This document shows, one piece after another, positions 11,811-23,400 of a DNA stretch of 64,000 nt. Each line of letters begins with the position of its first letter. Position 1 is the stretch's first letter. This DNA is from Doryteuthis pealeii (Eukaryota; Mollusca; Cephalopoda; Myopsida; Loliginidae): the NCBI GenBank assembly GCA_023376005.1, contig CM042150.1, positions 72,318,494-72,382,493 on the forward strand. Direction: 5' to 3'. The position numbers and the translations under genes were made by a program. The notes below the pieces were generated by a model. It searched no databases. It had not been told where the DNA came from and saw nothing but the letters and a program-made list of their open reading frames with translations.

Positions 11811-12645
11811 TATTGGTTCTTTGTAACACTGTGGCATATATAAACGGTTAAATTCTCAGTGACATACCTTTTCAAATACCCTTTTGAATGTGTCTTTTTG
11901 GGGAGGTAAAATTTTCTTCCAGAAATTCCTTCATTATTATCAAAATTTGAGTATGCCACCTTAAATGCTCCTTATTGTTTTTAATTGTTTTTAAAACAAG
12001 TTTTAATGAATACATGCCCAGTATTATATGTTTATATATAGTTTGTTTTATTGATATATATTGAAAGTTATCTAATGTATAGTTTTATGAGAAAATTATT
12101 TACAAACAAGAAATAGTCATTTTTTCTGTTTCAAGAGATTAACTAAAAAGTTTACAAATAAATCAAGTTTTTTTTTTACTTCTTTGATAAATTTGATGCT
12201 TTTACTTACAATACAAACCTTCTAGCATTGAATCTTTAGCTCCCACCCATCTCAGACGATATCTTTCAAAAATTAATTTTTACACCGCCCGGGGGGTATT
12301 TTGTTTTTTTGCTAGTATATTTAGTTGGGTCACTGTTAAAACGTGATTAAATTGTGTTTATTGTGGACAATGCAAAAATTATGAATTGGTTCCCTTTGTT
12401 ATTTTTAAAGTAACAAATATAAAATATATTTAAAGAATTAACTAAAGTTCTAAATTATAAAAGACATTTAATAAAATTTGATTTAGCAATGAGTTAAAAA
12501 ATAAGAAAGATGTAAACAGCCTGAAGGAATTTCTAGAAGAAAATTTTACCTCCCCAAAAAGACACACTCAAAAGGGTATTTGAAAAGGTATGTCGCTGAG
12601 AATTTAACCGTTTATATATGTCACAGCGTTACAAAGAAACAATAA
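11811..12645. mobile_element. non-autonomous element with ~125-bp inverted termini
   Basis: Terminal arms 11811-11933 and about 12523-12645 are inverted copies sharing CCCTTTTGA(A/G)TGTGTCTTTT and GAGGTAAAATTTTCTTC. The 590-base interior is AT-rich and non-coding. The size and long termini fit a MITE or fold-back element. The superfamily is not evident. Confidence 0.75.
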
Positions 12646-13705
12646 ATGTAGTTTCATATGATAACTTGATATTAATTCTAAGTAGCAAAAGAAAGGAAGG
12701 GATTCTTAAGTTGTTTCGGGTCCTGGTCATTCAGTGAAGTCTCCTTTGTCACATTCTCTCTGTTCTTTTCTCTCAAACTTTCTTCAAACAATGCAAGTCA
12801 CATCCACCCTCCCTTTATAACAAAGTCACAACTGAAACTACACTCCATAAATCTGCCCATCAATGGTGACCATGCTCTCTTACAGAAAACTGATAAACCA
12901 AGCAGATGTGCTTCATGGGACGTAAGTCATTCTATTCACTACATGAAAGATTGTCAGAAATTAATGCAGCATAGATTATTTAATAAAATAGATGAAATAA
13001 ATCTGCATTAAATGTTTAAAAAGGTCTTTAGTCATTTTTATCTTTCAAGCAGTTAAGACTTCCTTTAAACAAAAATTCAAAGTAGAGAAATTTTGGAATT
13101 GAAAAAACTAAAAAAGAAAATGTTTGAATTCATTAAAGTAATGAACATTTGTTCATAATCAACATAGAATGTTTCAATGAAAAAGTAAATGTAAAGAAAC
13201 TGTGTGCACTCAAAAATGATAGAATTAAAAATATTAAAAAGTAGTTTACTCAACTTTAACTTATAGTCAGGAGGAATAAAATGCAAGATCAGACTGGTCT
13301 CCTTAAAACAAATAAGTAATTGAAGTTTTGCATTTTTGTCACCTTTAGGACCTCTAGACAATATTTCTGGATGATGTCTGTAACAATGTTTTTATTTGCA
13401 TTATTTCAAGATGGCTACCAATCATGATCCACAAGATTTTATCTCTAAATTTTCTAAAAACAATATCTTCATTTGATAGAATGTTAAAAACTGAGTAATA
13501 AACATGTAAAAACCATCTATCTCCAATTATTCTTTGAAGTTTCAGAAAACTAAGTGAAGCAGGGTTTTCTTTTTTATACATTTACCCTGTAAAGTTACAA
13601 AATGTATTCTTGTGCTTTTAGATAAAGTATTTGTCTTCAAAATAATTATATGATAAAAAGAAAACATTTTTTTAACTGATTTTATAATATATTTAGAGCC
13701 AGAAG
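12646..13705. other. no gene seen
   Basis: AT-rich; the short minus-strand ORFs here (13077-13581) are low-complexity and unrecognised. Confidence 0.45.
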
Positions 13706-16417
13706 TTAAGGTATTTGATGACTTTTTACCTCCACCAATGATATTTTACAAAATAGCATTTGGCAGTGTACAAAATCTTTATGACTTGAACCTTCTCTCC
13801 CTGCTTTCATTATGATATGGCAATGCTGTAAACCTGTAATAAGTAAACTGATACTATCACTGGATAGTATCAGCTTCCTCGTGGTAGAATGAAAGATCTG
13901 TATACTTAGAACATACCTCTTTGGTAATCTATACATGTTTGTTATCCACACCAGTGAGAGTCAACCTGTTTCCATTTGAAATAGAAGGAATATAAACATT
14001 TCCAAACACCAATGATCACACTTAGGTGATGTGAGCATACTTTGTTTCAGTATGTGAACGCAACTGGTTCTTTTCTTTTTCTGTTGGATAACAGCAGGTT
14101 TTATGCTGTCCTCAAAGTATCTGTTAAATACAAATACAACATTGCTAGCAATTAATGCCTCTCATGAAAATCTTAATTGCATGGATGTAGGACTAAAGTG
14201 TACCATTTGCTCAGATGATGGTCCATAACAGTGCTGATACAGTAGTTTCAACAGTAACTGATTGCTTTGATTCAGAGAGTGGAGTTTTTTCAAAATGTGC
14301 ATTATTTCAGTGCCAATGGAGTGGACAGCAAATTCAGTTCTCAAGCAAACTTCTATTAGCACTGCCTTACTTGATATAAAACCTTTAATCATTGCATAAA
14401 TCATTTCCTCATCATATCATTTCTTACCACTATTCGTAACATGCTTATTCCTCTTATCAATCACAACGAGCTTTGATAATTTCTCATTAAAGCCAATATT
14501 TGTCATAGAAAATATTTTCTTAAAGTGACAATTTTTAAAATTAATATTCAGAATATTGTGTTTACATTGTTATTTTCTACTTCATATATGACAATATTCA
14601 CTAGTTTGCCCTATGGATGTTATTTGGGATCCAGAGAATTAAGTGTTAATTAGGGAGAGAGATCTCTGTATGCTTCTTACAAGCAGTCAATTTTTGATGG
14701 CCTCTTCCTCCTCCTCCTCTTTATGAACTGTTCAAAACTCATTATTTATTAAGATTGGTACAATCCTCTCCAAAAGTGACAAAAGACTCAGTTTGAGTGT
14801 TTTGTCACTTTTGGAGAGGTCTATAACAGAACAGTTCATAAAGAAAATTTACTACTTGCAAGATACATACAGAGATTCATATTGTCATCTGAACATCATT
14901 GATAGTAACACTTAGACCTCCTTCTGATCTATCATCAAGGCATATGTATGTTCTTTCAATGAAATCTATAAAAATTGTTGATCTCTGTGACAAGGCAAAG
15001 ATCAGAGTCATTTTTAAGTGATTTAACATGCCTTGCAGGGAATGACTAGTGAATATAGAATGAACTATACCATAGTATACAACAAGCTGCAACCTAAAAG
15101 GGCAACATTGCTTTTACTGCCACCAGCTGTCATGGGAATTCTTGTCTTACTCAAATAAACTCTGTCACAATGAATGCAGTTTATCAGAGATTCAATCCAC
15201 ATTATTGTAATTTTATTGCATTCAGATCATTCATTAAGAACAGTTGACTGAGTTATCAATACTTTTCATTTGTATATTCTGTTATGGACGGTTACAGAAC
15301 ATCTCTTTGTGGTTTTATTTGTAGAGATCTGGAGCCCCATGTATACTTCTTCATGCTTCTTATTTTTTCACATGTTGTGGAAAGAAAGGGTTTCAAAGAA
15401 AGAGAATGAATAATGGAGATAGTGTGTATGCTCCCAAGTAGAGAGATCTCATTGTTGAAATAGGAAGGAGTGTGAAATAGAATATTTGTTATGACCTTAT
15501 AATGCCTCTGATCCACAGTGAATGGATAGGGCTCTCTTGTTCTGTCCCTGATTCACTTAAGAATAAAGCTTTTTTCAATTCTCGTGAGTATCAACGAGGA
15601 TGCAGATACTTTGCCAATCAAGAGATGTAAACTAATTTTGATTTCAAAACAATGGTATACCAGATTACCTAGCCAGCCGAGTATTGTATCCACTCCACTC
15701 TGGGCATCCTTTGAGTGCTACTGTATCCATCATAAACTAGTAGTTAAGAAGATCTTGAGAATGCCCAATGGATAGAATATGGAAGCAAAATCAGGGTAGG
15801 CATTGTTGGAGTGGGAGTTATATTATAGTGTTTGTCATTCTTATCAAATTCTATAGGTTTGTTCCAATTCTCTATTTTCTGGTGAAGAATTGTTTTCTTT
15901 TCAACTGCAGTTGGGTTGAAAATGATAATTTTTGAGAAGGGACCATGGTTAAAAAAATGGAAAACCTTCTCTCAGTTCTATGATGCTATTTCACATTCAA
16001 AGTTTTTTGCACAACAGTGGATCATTAAACTTCACATCTTCCATCTCTTCAGCCATTCTTATATCCACTCAAGAAACCACATTACCAATTAGAAAGACAG
16101 GAAGATAATTTATTGTTCACTCACTCACCTTTTCATGTAAATTAAACAGTGTCTCAAAACTTTAAGGGATAACAGTATCAATGCTGATGTACCATCTTCC
16201 AACTGAGTTATTTGGTTACTTTTCCTTTTAGCAACTTTCGACAATGCTGAATCAATTTTATCATCTTCATCCTGTTTAAGAAGGTGGAATAATTTTTCTG
16301 TAAAGATATTGTATCTTCAAGTACTTTTCCATGCTTATTATTGAAGGTATACAGAAAATTGGTTTTACATACATCATGATACCTGGTATCAGCAGCATGA
16401 AGACCAAACTCAAACAT
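13706..16417 (-). pseudogene. remnants of an unrecognised ORF, minus strand
   Basis: Several minus-strand open stretches (16417-16208, 15516-15292, 15092-14877, 14404-14162, 13951-13706) look protein-like rather than random. The first contains LHAADTRYHDVCKTNF, a pattern I associate with repetitive ORFs in invertebrate genomes. A minus-strand CPEWSGYNT segment occurs near 15700. Stops and frame changes separate the pieces. It may be one decayed element or gene copy, but I cannot name it. Confidence 0.25.
14719..14843. repeat. nested perfect hairpins
   Basis: Twenty-base perfect arms (14765-14784 and 14800-14819, CCTCTCCAAAAGTGACAAAA and its complement) enclose a 15-base loop. Outside them CTTTATGAACTGTTC (14719-14733) pairs with GAACAGTTCATAAAG (14829-14843). 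Confidence 0.85.
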
Positions 16418-17334
16418 AAACTCTACTCTTTAACATGTCTAGCCATAATTTCTTCAGTGTATTTAGTTTTAATAACCTCTGCTTTGTTTGTTGATATTAT
16501 CAGTATACATTTAGTCAGGTTTTCACTAGTAACAAGTAGAATTTTAGCATTATATATAAAAGTTAATAACATCATTAGTCATTGTCTAGTCAGAAATGTT
16601 TACTATTTATTGATTTATCAGCAGCATGCACATTGCAATTTTTCTTCACTGACCATAGTTAATATATTTTGTTGTTGTGCCATTTTTTCATACTTTTTTT
16701 TTTACTTGTGCCATTTTTACAATTAACCTGGATATTAACAACACCTATATTGAAAACTATCACTTTGTGAATGTTCATGCATTTATCTTAAGTGATAAGG
16801 AAGAAAATTGATTTTATTTATGTTTGGGTATTTGAAGTTGTATGAAATTTGTTTTACTTATTGACACCAGAAATATTTGTAATGAAAGTAAATATTTATT
16901 TTAAACTCAACAACCCCAAAATGTAACAGTTGATTGAACTATCTAAAAAAATATTTTTTACATAAATAACATTAATATAGTTAAGAAAATGTTAAGATTT
17001 TTAGGAACTTTTTGAGAATTCTTGTATACCAAAAGCAGAGGGAAAAAAATTTGCTTTTCTTATTACAACTTTCTTTTGATAATTTCTTTTGGGAAATATT
17101 TTGTCATCTGTTTTCTTTAAAATAAACTTTTCATTGAAAACATTTTTATTATGACAATGAATCTTTTTTTTAAGTTGATTTTTTTTTCTTCAAAATAAAT
17201 TGAAGGGCAGTAATGATTTGTACTTTATTTCCAAGCTATATGCAATTTCTTTATGGTAGCATGTTGGATTATGAGCTTAAAAGAAATTCAAAGTATATCA
17301 TAATTAAAGATATTTTTTGTTTTTTGTGTTCTAG
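16418..17334. other. upstream region of the phosphonatase gene
   Basis: AT-rich, no recognised exon. It ends in a polypyrimidine tract and TTCTAG at 17329-17334, a splice acceptor just before the start codon. At least part of this stretch is therefore probably an intron in the 5' untranslated region. Confidence 0.5.
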
Positions 17335-17343
17335 GTATTTATC

Positions 17344-17685
17344 ATGAGTGGTTACAGGTTTGTGCGACAGTATACGGGTGGACTCAAAGCAGTTATCTTT
17401 GACTGGGGAGGCACAACTGCTGACCGTTATGTGATTGCTCCTGCTTTAGCGTTTGTAGAGATCTTTCAGAAATATGGAATTTCCATTTCCATGGATGAAG
17501 CTCGTTTACCAATGGGAATTCGGAAAGATTTACACATTAAAGCAATAATTGAAACGAGAGTGTTCAGCAACGTTGGAAAGAAGTTTATGGAAAGTTTCCT
17601 AGTCAATCTGATGTCGACCAAATGTACCAAGATTTTATACCGTTGCAATTGGCTATTCTTCCCAAATACAGTCAACTTCTCCCAG
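17344..17685 (+). CDS. phosphonoacetaldehyde hydrolase, coding exon 1
   Basis: A HAD-superfamily enzyme (phosphonatase) that cleaves the C-P bond of phosphonoacetaldehyde to acetaldehyde and phosphate, the second step of 2-aminoethylphosphonate breakdown. The ATG lies nine bases after a TTCTAG acceptor. FDWGGTT gives the nucleophile Asp20, and the usual general acid two residues on is replaced by Gly, as expected in this family. PMGIRKDLHIKAI carries Lys61, at the place of the Schiff-base lysine known from Bacillus cereus PhnX (Asp12, Lys53). The frame breaks at about 17554-17558: one base is missing, after which frame +2 (QRWKEVYG, DFIPLQLAILP, LLPG) continues the family sequence to a CCCAG|GTTCGA donor at 17685. 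The missing base is either a null allele or a sequencing error. With it the protein would be about 280 residues, normal for the family. Confidence 0.9.
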
Positions 17686-18200
17686 GTTCGAGCATCATTT
17701 TACTTTTTAATTTCTTCATTAGGTTTAAAAAAATTTTTTAGTCATTCCTTCTTCAGGTTGTGTGCATCTGAAAAGTTGTTGAATCTTTTCTATTTCTTTT
17801 GATATTTGCTTGCTGAATGTAATGATAGCACTGGGCAAAAATGAAAATTTGAGAGATCAACTGGTGAAAAAATTATTTTATTCACTAATGTAATACTATG
17901 CATTTGCATATGTGGCTGCACATTCTAGGTAGATGAATTAATAAGTAGTAAGTTAAACCACATATATGTGTATGTATGTTGTCCCCTTCAGGTGGATCAT
18001 GTGCGTGTGGTGTGTGTGTCTACCTAGAGCATCTCTTCTTCTGTTTTCAACTTTAGAGATGACCTAGATTTAATTCTCCTGAGGAATTCTAGAGTTATAG
18101 CTTCTTTCATGCTTTGGGACAACTGTTGTTTGAGATCAACTTATTGAAAAATTGTTTTTATTGACTAATAGTGTTATGTTTGAAGATAGTACTTGTGGAT

Positions 18201-18345
18201 TTATGACACTTTGGTCGTTAGGGGGGACTAATCTCCTTAACATGGGTTTTATGACACTTTGGTCGTTAGGGGGGACTAATCTCCTTAACATGGGTTTTAT
18301 GACACTTTGGTCGTTAGGGGGGACTAATCTCCTTAACATGGGTTT
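18201..18345. repeat. 48-bp minisatellite, three copies
   Basis: Three near-identical head-to-tail units start at 18201, 18249 and 18297, each with ATGACACTTTGGTCGTTAGG. The unit is 16 codons long, so it stays open in one frame on both strands. It lies inside the phosphonatase intron and has no coding context. Confidence 0.95.
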
Positions 18346-18699
18346 GAAAATAAGTTAGAAGTTACTAACTTTTAGTACAAATTGAAAAAAAAATATCATT
18401 ATTGAGAAAGGGAAACATCTAATTAATTTCTTTCATGATTTAGGGAAGTGTTGATGCTGGCTAAGGGAAATCAGGTAACAAAATATTAATGCCGATTCAC
18501 CACCAATAGATGCTAGGGACCATGCCACGCTAGCAAGAACTGTCAACTCCTGTCTTTGTACCAACATAGTGCCATTCATGCAATTTACCCCAATAAAGTT
18601 TGATTCAACTTTAAACAACTTGTCAATTTGTAAGACAATTTAACAACAAAATTGTAATCATAAAGAACATCTTGTTTGAAACGTGAGTCCAGTTATTCT

Positions 18700-19217
18700 T
18701 TTCAATATTATATATACCCTTAAGCTCGAGCCTATAAAGTACGTAAGACTTGGTCAGTCGTTCAAACGTTGGTCAACCGATTCCAAATGACCGACTCTCG
18801 GCTCTTTATTTATGCCCATTCTCCCAAGAGCAGACCAGTCCATTCAGGCAACACACAGGGGGATATCACTCTACTTATACATGCCCCTCCCCCCCATGAC
18901 CATGGAATGAACTGATGTGGTCATCATGGATTGTATGTGTCTGAGTATTCATGTGATTGTCCATGCATTTGTGGGGACAAGGTTCTTGGTGCACGTATCC
19001 TGCGACACGAGCATTGTCTCAACGGTGGGAGTTCGAATGGGTGTAGGCACTCTCCTGATGCATGATTTGTGTACTAATAAATCCAACTTAATTACCTCCC
19101 CTTGAATATCTGTCTGTATAAAAGTAACCCTCTGACTACGCCAGTTAGATCGTAGTCAGAGTAAAGTGAAATAAAGCTTTCTAAAGTCTAAAATACTGGT
19201 TCTGTTTTTACTACAAC
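18700..19217 (+). mobile_element. probable LTR fragment in the phosphonatase intron
   Basis: The sequence is richer in GC than the surrounding intron. It carries a TATA motif (TGTATAAAAG, about 19114), an AATAAA about 50 bases on (19171), and ends in CTACAACA at 19217, all LTR-like. I did not find the matching TG start, so the left border is a guess. Confidence 0.35.
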
Positions 19218-19732
19218 AAGCATATTTTCAGAGTTTATATCCTGTAGAACATATAACCATTCTTTTAAAACAGGATGCAACAAATATATGTCATTATATT
19301 TTCATTGGAGCTTTCACCTTTGTCATTATTTATGATTTTATTCTTCATCATCTAATTAAATTTTAGCAAGATTTTGTCTGATAAAATTGTATTGTAGAAC
19401 CTTCCAAGTTAATAATAAATGAAAGTGCTTATTGAAAGTGCTAAATCACCTGTTAGTAATTTTTTAAGTTCTTTTAATTATGTTTAAAATCTGTTGTTTA
19501 AAGTTGTGGATTTCAATGTGTGTTTGTGTGCCTGTTTGATCAATAAAAGGTGATGCTGTGCTGAGATTTTAACTGTTAATGGTTTTTTTATATATTTTTT
19601 TTAATACTTCTAAAATAAATTGCAAATATTCTTTAAAAAATAAAACATCCTTTAACTCTTTATCAAAATGTGGTTATCAAGTCTATTTCTAAATTTTTAT
19701 TGTCATGCTGATTTTTATTTATTTATTTTCAG

Positions 19733-20232
19733 GCACAGCAGAAACTGTCCAAAAGTTACGTAAAGATTACCATTTAAAGATTGGTAGTACAACAGGATTC
19801 AACCGTTCAATGGTAGATGTTCTTTTGAAATATTCTAAGCAACAAGGGTACACTCCAGATGCTACTGTGGCAGGAGATGAAGTAATTCATGGTGCTCGTC
19901 CAAAGCCATTCATGATATACCGAAATATGGATCTTTTAGATGTTCATCCTATTCAATCAGTTATCAAAGTGGATGATACTGTTTCAGGAGTAGTTGAGGC
20001 ATTAGAGGCAGGTTGTTGGGGCATAGGGATAGCTAGATATAGCAATTATATGGATATTAATAGCTTGGATCAGGAAAAAAAATTAACTGAAGAAGATTTG
20101 AAGAAACGTTTGAAGAAGTCTCAAAGATTGCTTGAAAACAGTGGAGCTCACTATGTTATTGATTCTATTGTTGAACTTCCAGATATTATCAGAGAGATAA
20201 ACCAAAGAATAGCTTGTGGGGAAAAGCCTTAA
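19733..20232 (+). CDS. phosphonoacetaldehyde hydrolase, coding exon 2
   Basis: It follows a TTTTCAG acceptor; the split codon G|GC joins exon 1 in phase 1 and restores the family sequence LLPG-TAET. Visible motifs are IGSTTGFNR (HAD motif II, Thr134 by my count), GARPKPFMIYRNM (Arg170), VIKVDDTVSG (motif III lysine and motif IV aspartates, Asp195/196), GCWGIGI, and a C-terminal AHYVIDSIVELPDII. These line up with Thr126, Arg160 and Asp186 of the B. cereus enzyme with a small constant offset. The exon is fully open to TAA at 20230. The 2-kb intron before it contains a minisatellite and LTR-like sequence. Confidence 0.92.
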
Positions 20233-20396
20233 CTTGTACATCTGCATATTTTGAATAAGTGTCAGATTTCTTGAGCAAGTGTTTTTTGTTTACTACTGAA
20301 GAATTGTTCTCCTCAAAATTAATATTGCTTTTATCAATATAAAACAAATTTACTACTCATAAAAATGAATTTAAACATACAAATTTGTGAACGATG

Positions 20397-20402
20397 AATA
20401 AA
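20397..20402 (+). other. polyadenylation signal of the phosphonatase gene
   Basis: AATAAA about 165 bases after the stop codon and shortly before the satellite begins. Confidence 0.7.
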
Positions 20403-20480
20403 ATTGAAGAAAATATTTGTTTGGATTTCTTCAGATTAAAATAATTTTAAAAAGACCATTTTTTAAAAACATCTTTTACA

Positions 20481-23400
20481 TTTTTGGTTTAACCATTTAG
20501 TTTAGCACAAGACTAGAAATATGAGGTACACGATGAGAATTGAACACACTATCAATGGTCTACTCAGCTACCCTATTAACCATTGCATCATACTTGATGA
20601 CCTGGTAAAATGTCAAGAGTAAGTATTTAGTTTATCACAAGACTATAAATATGGGAAACCAGATGAAAATTAAATCCATTAATAATGGTCTGTTGGTCTG
20701 GCTTATTAACCATTGCTTCATTGTTGATGATCATGCAAAATGTCAAGAGTAACCACTTCGTTTAGGACAGGACCAGATATATGGGGTACCCAATGAGAAT
20801 TGAACACAGTAACTATGGCCTGCTGGGCTAGCTTATTAACCATTGCATCATTGTTGATGATCATGCAAAATGTCAAGAGTAACCACTTCGTTTAGGACAG
20901 GACCAGATATATGGGGTACCCAATGAGAATTGAACACAGTAACTATGGCCTGCTGGGCTAGCTTATTAACCATTGCATTCATTGTTGATGATCATGCAAA
21001 ATGTCAAGAGTAACACTTCGTTTAGGACAGGACCAGAAATATGGGGTACCCAATGAGAATTGAACACAGTAACTATGGCCTGCTGGGCTAGCTTATTAAC
21101 CATTGCATCATTGTTGATGATCATGCAAAATGTCAAGAGTAACCACTTCGTTTAGGACAGGACCAGATATATGGGGTACCCAATGAGAATTGAACACAGT
21201 AACTATGGCCTGCTGGGCTAGCTTATTAACCATTGCATCATTGTTGATGATCATGCAAAATGTCAAGAGTAACCACTTCGTTTAGGACAGGACCAGATAT
21301 ATGGGGTACCCAATGAGAATTGAACACAGTAACTATGGCCTGCTGGGCTAGCTTATTAACCATTGCATCATTGTTGATGATCATGCAAAATGTCAAGAGT
21401 AACCACTTCGTTTAGGACAGGACCAGATATATGGGGTACCCAATGAGAATTGAACACAGTAACTATGGCCTGCTGGGCTAGCTTATTAACCATTGCATCA
21501 TTGTTGATGATCATGCAAAATGTCAAGAGTAACCACTTCGTTTAGGACAGGACCAGATATATGGGGTACCCAATGAGAATTGAACACAGTAACTATGGCC
21601 TGCTGGGCTAGCTTATTAACCATTGCATTATTGTTGATGATCATGCAAAATGTCAAGAGTAACCACTTAGTTTAGGACAGGACCAGATATATGGGGTACC
21701 CAATGAGAATTGAACACAGTAACTATGGCCTGCTGGGCTAGCTTATTAACCATTGCATCATTGTTGATGATCATGCAAAATGTCAAGAGTAACCACTTCG
21801 TTTAGGACAGGACCAGATATGGGGTACCCAATGAGAATTGAACACAGCAACTATGGCCTGCTGGGCTAGCTTATTAACCATTGCATCATTGTTGATGATC
21901 ATGCAAAATGTCAAGAGTAACCACTTCGTTTAGGACAGGACCAGATATATGGGGTACCCAATGAGAATTGAACACAGTAACTATGGCCTGCTGGGCTAGC
22001 TTATTAACCATTGCATCATTGTTGATGATCATGCAAAATGTCAAGAGTAACACTTCGTTTAGGACAGGACCAGATATATGGGGTACCCAATGAGAATTGA
22101 ACACAGCAACTATGGCCTGCTGGGCTAGCTTATTAACCATTGCATCATTGTTGATGATCATGCAAAATGTCAAGAGTAACCACTTCGTTTAGGACAGGAC
22201 CAGATATATGGGGTACCCAATGAGAATTGAACACAGTAACTATGGCCTGCTGGGCTAGCTTATTAACCATTGCATTGTTGATGATCATGCAAAATGTCAA
22301 GAGTAACACTTCGTTTAGGACAGGACCAGATATATGGGGTACCCAATGAGAATTGAACACAGCAACTATGGCCTGCTGGGCTAGCTTATTAACCATTGCA
22401 TCATTGTTGATGATCATGCAAAATGTCAAGAGTAAACCACTTCGTTTAGGACAGGACCAGATATATGGGGTACCCAATGAGAATTGAACACAGCAACTAT
22501 GGCCTGCTGGGCTAGCTTATTAACCATTGCATCATTGTTGATGATCATGCAAAATGTCAAGAGTAAACACTTCGTTTAGGACAGGACCAATATATGGGGT
22601 ACCCAATGAGAATTGAACACAGTAACTATGGCCTGCTGGGCTAGCTTATTAACCATTGCATCATTGTTGATGATCATGCAAAATGTCAAGAGTAAACACT
22701 TCGTTTAGGACAGGACCAATATATGGGGTACCCAATGAGAATTGAACACAGTAACTATGGCCTGCTGGGCTAGCTTATTAACCATTGCATCATTGTTGAT
22801 GATCATGCAAAATGTCAAGAGTAAACACTTCGTTTAGGACAGGACCAGAATATGGGGTACCCAATGAGAATTGAACACAGCAACTATGGCCTGCTGGGCT
22901 AGCTTATTAACCATTGCATCATTGTTGATGATCATGCAAAATGTCAAGAGTAAACACTTCGTTTAGGACAGGACCAGATATATGGGGTACCCAATGAGAA
23001 TTGAACACAGTAACTATGGCCTGCTGGCTAGCTTATTAACCATTGCATCATTGTTGATGATCATGCAAAATGTCAAGAGTAAACACTTCGTTTAGGACAG
23101 GACCAGAATATGGGGTACCCAATGAGAATTGAACACAGTAACTATGGCCTGCTGGGCTAGCTTATTAACCATTGCATCATTGTTGATGATCATGCAAAAT
23201 GTCAAGAGTAACACTTCGTTTAGGACAGGACCAGATATATGGGGTACCCAATGAGAATTGAACACAGTAACTATGGCCTGCTGGGCTAGCTTATTAACCA
23301 TTGCATCATTGTTGATGATCATGCAAAATGTCAAGAGTAACCACTTCGTTTAGGACAGGACCAGATATATGGGGTACCCAATGAGAATTGAACACAGTAA

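Noticed and set aside
15584..15775. Plus-strand ORF with EDADTL
   Set aside because: The complementary strand (CPEWSGYNT) looks more protein-like, so this is probably its shadow.
16331..16726. Plus-strand 131-residue ORF with hydrophobic stretches
   Set aside because: AT-driven Leu/Ile/Phe-rich composition, no motif, no splice context; overlaps the end of minus-strand remnant sequence.
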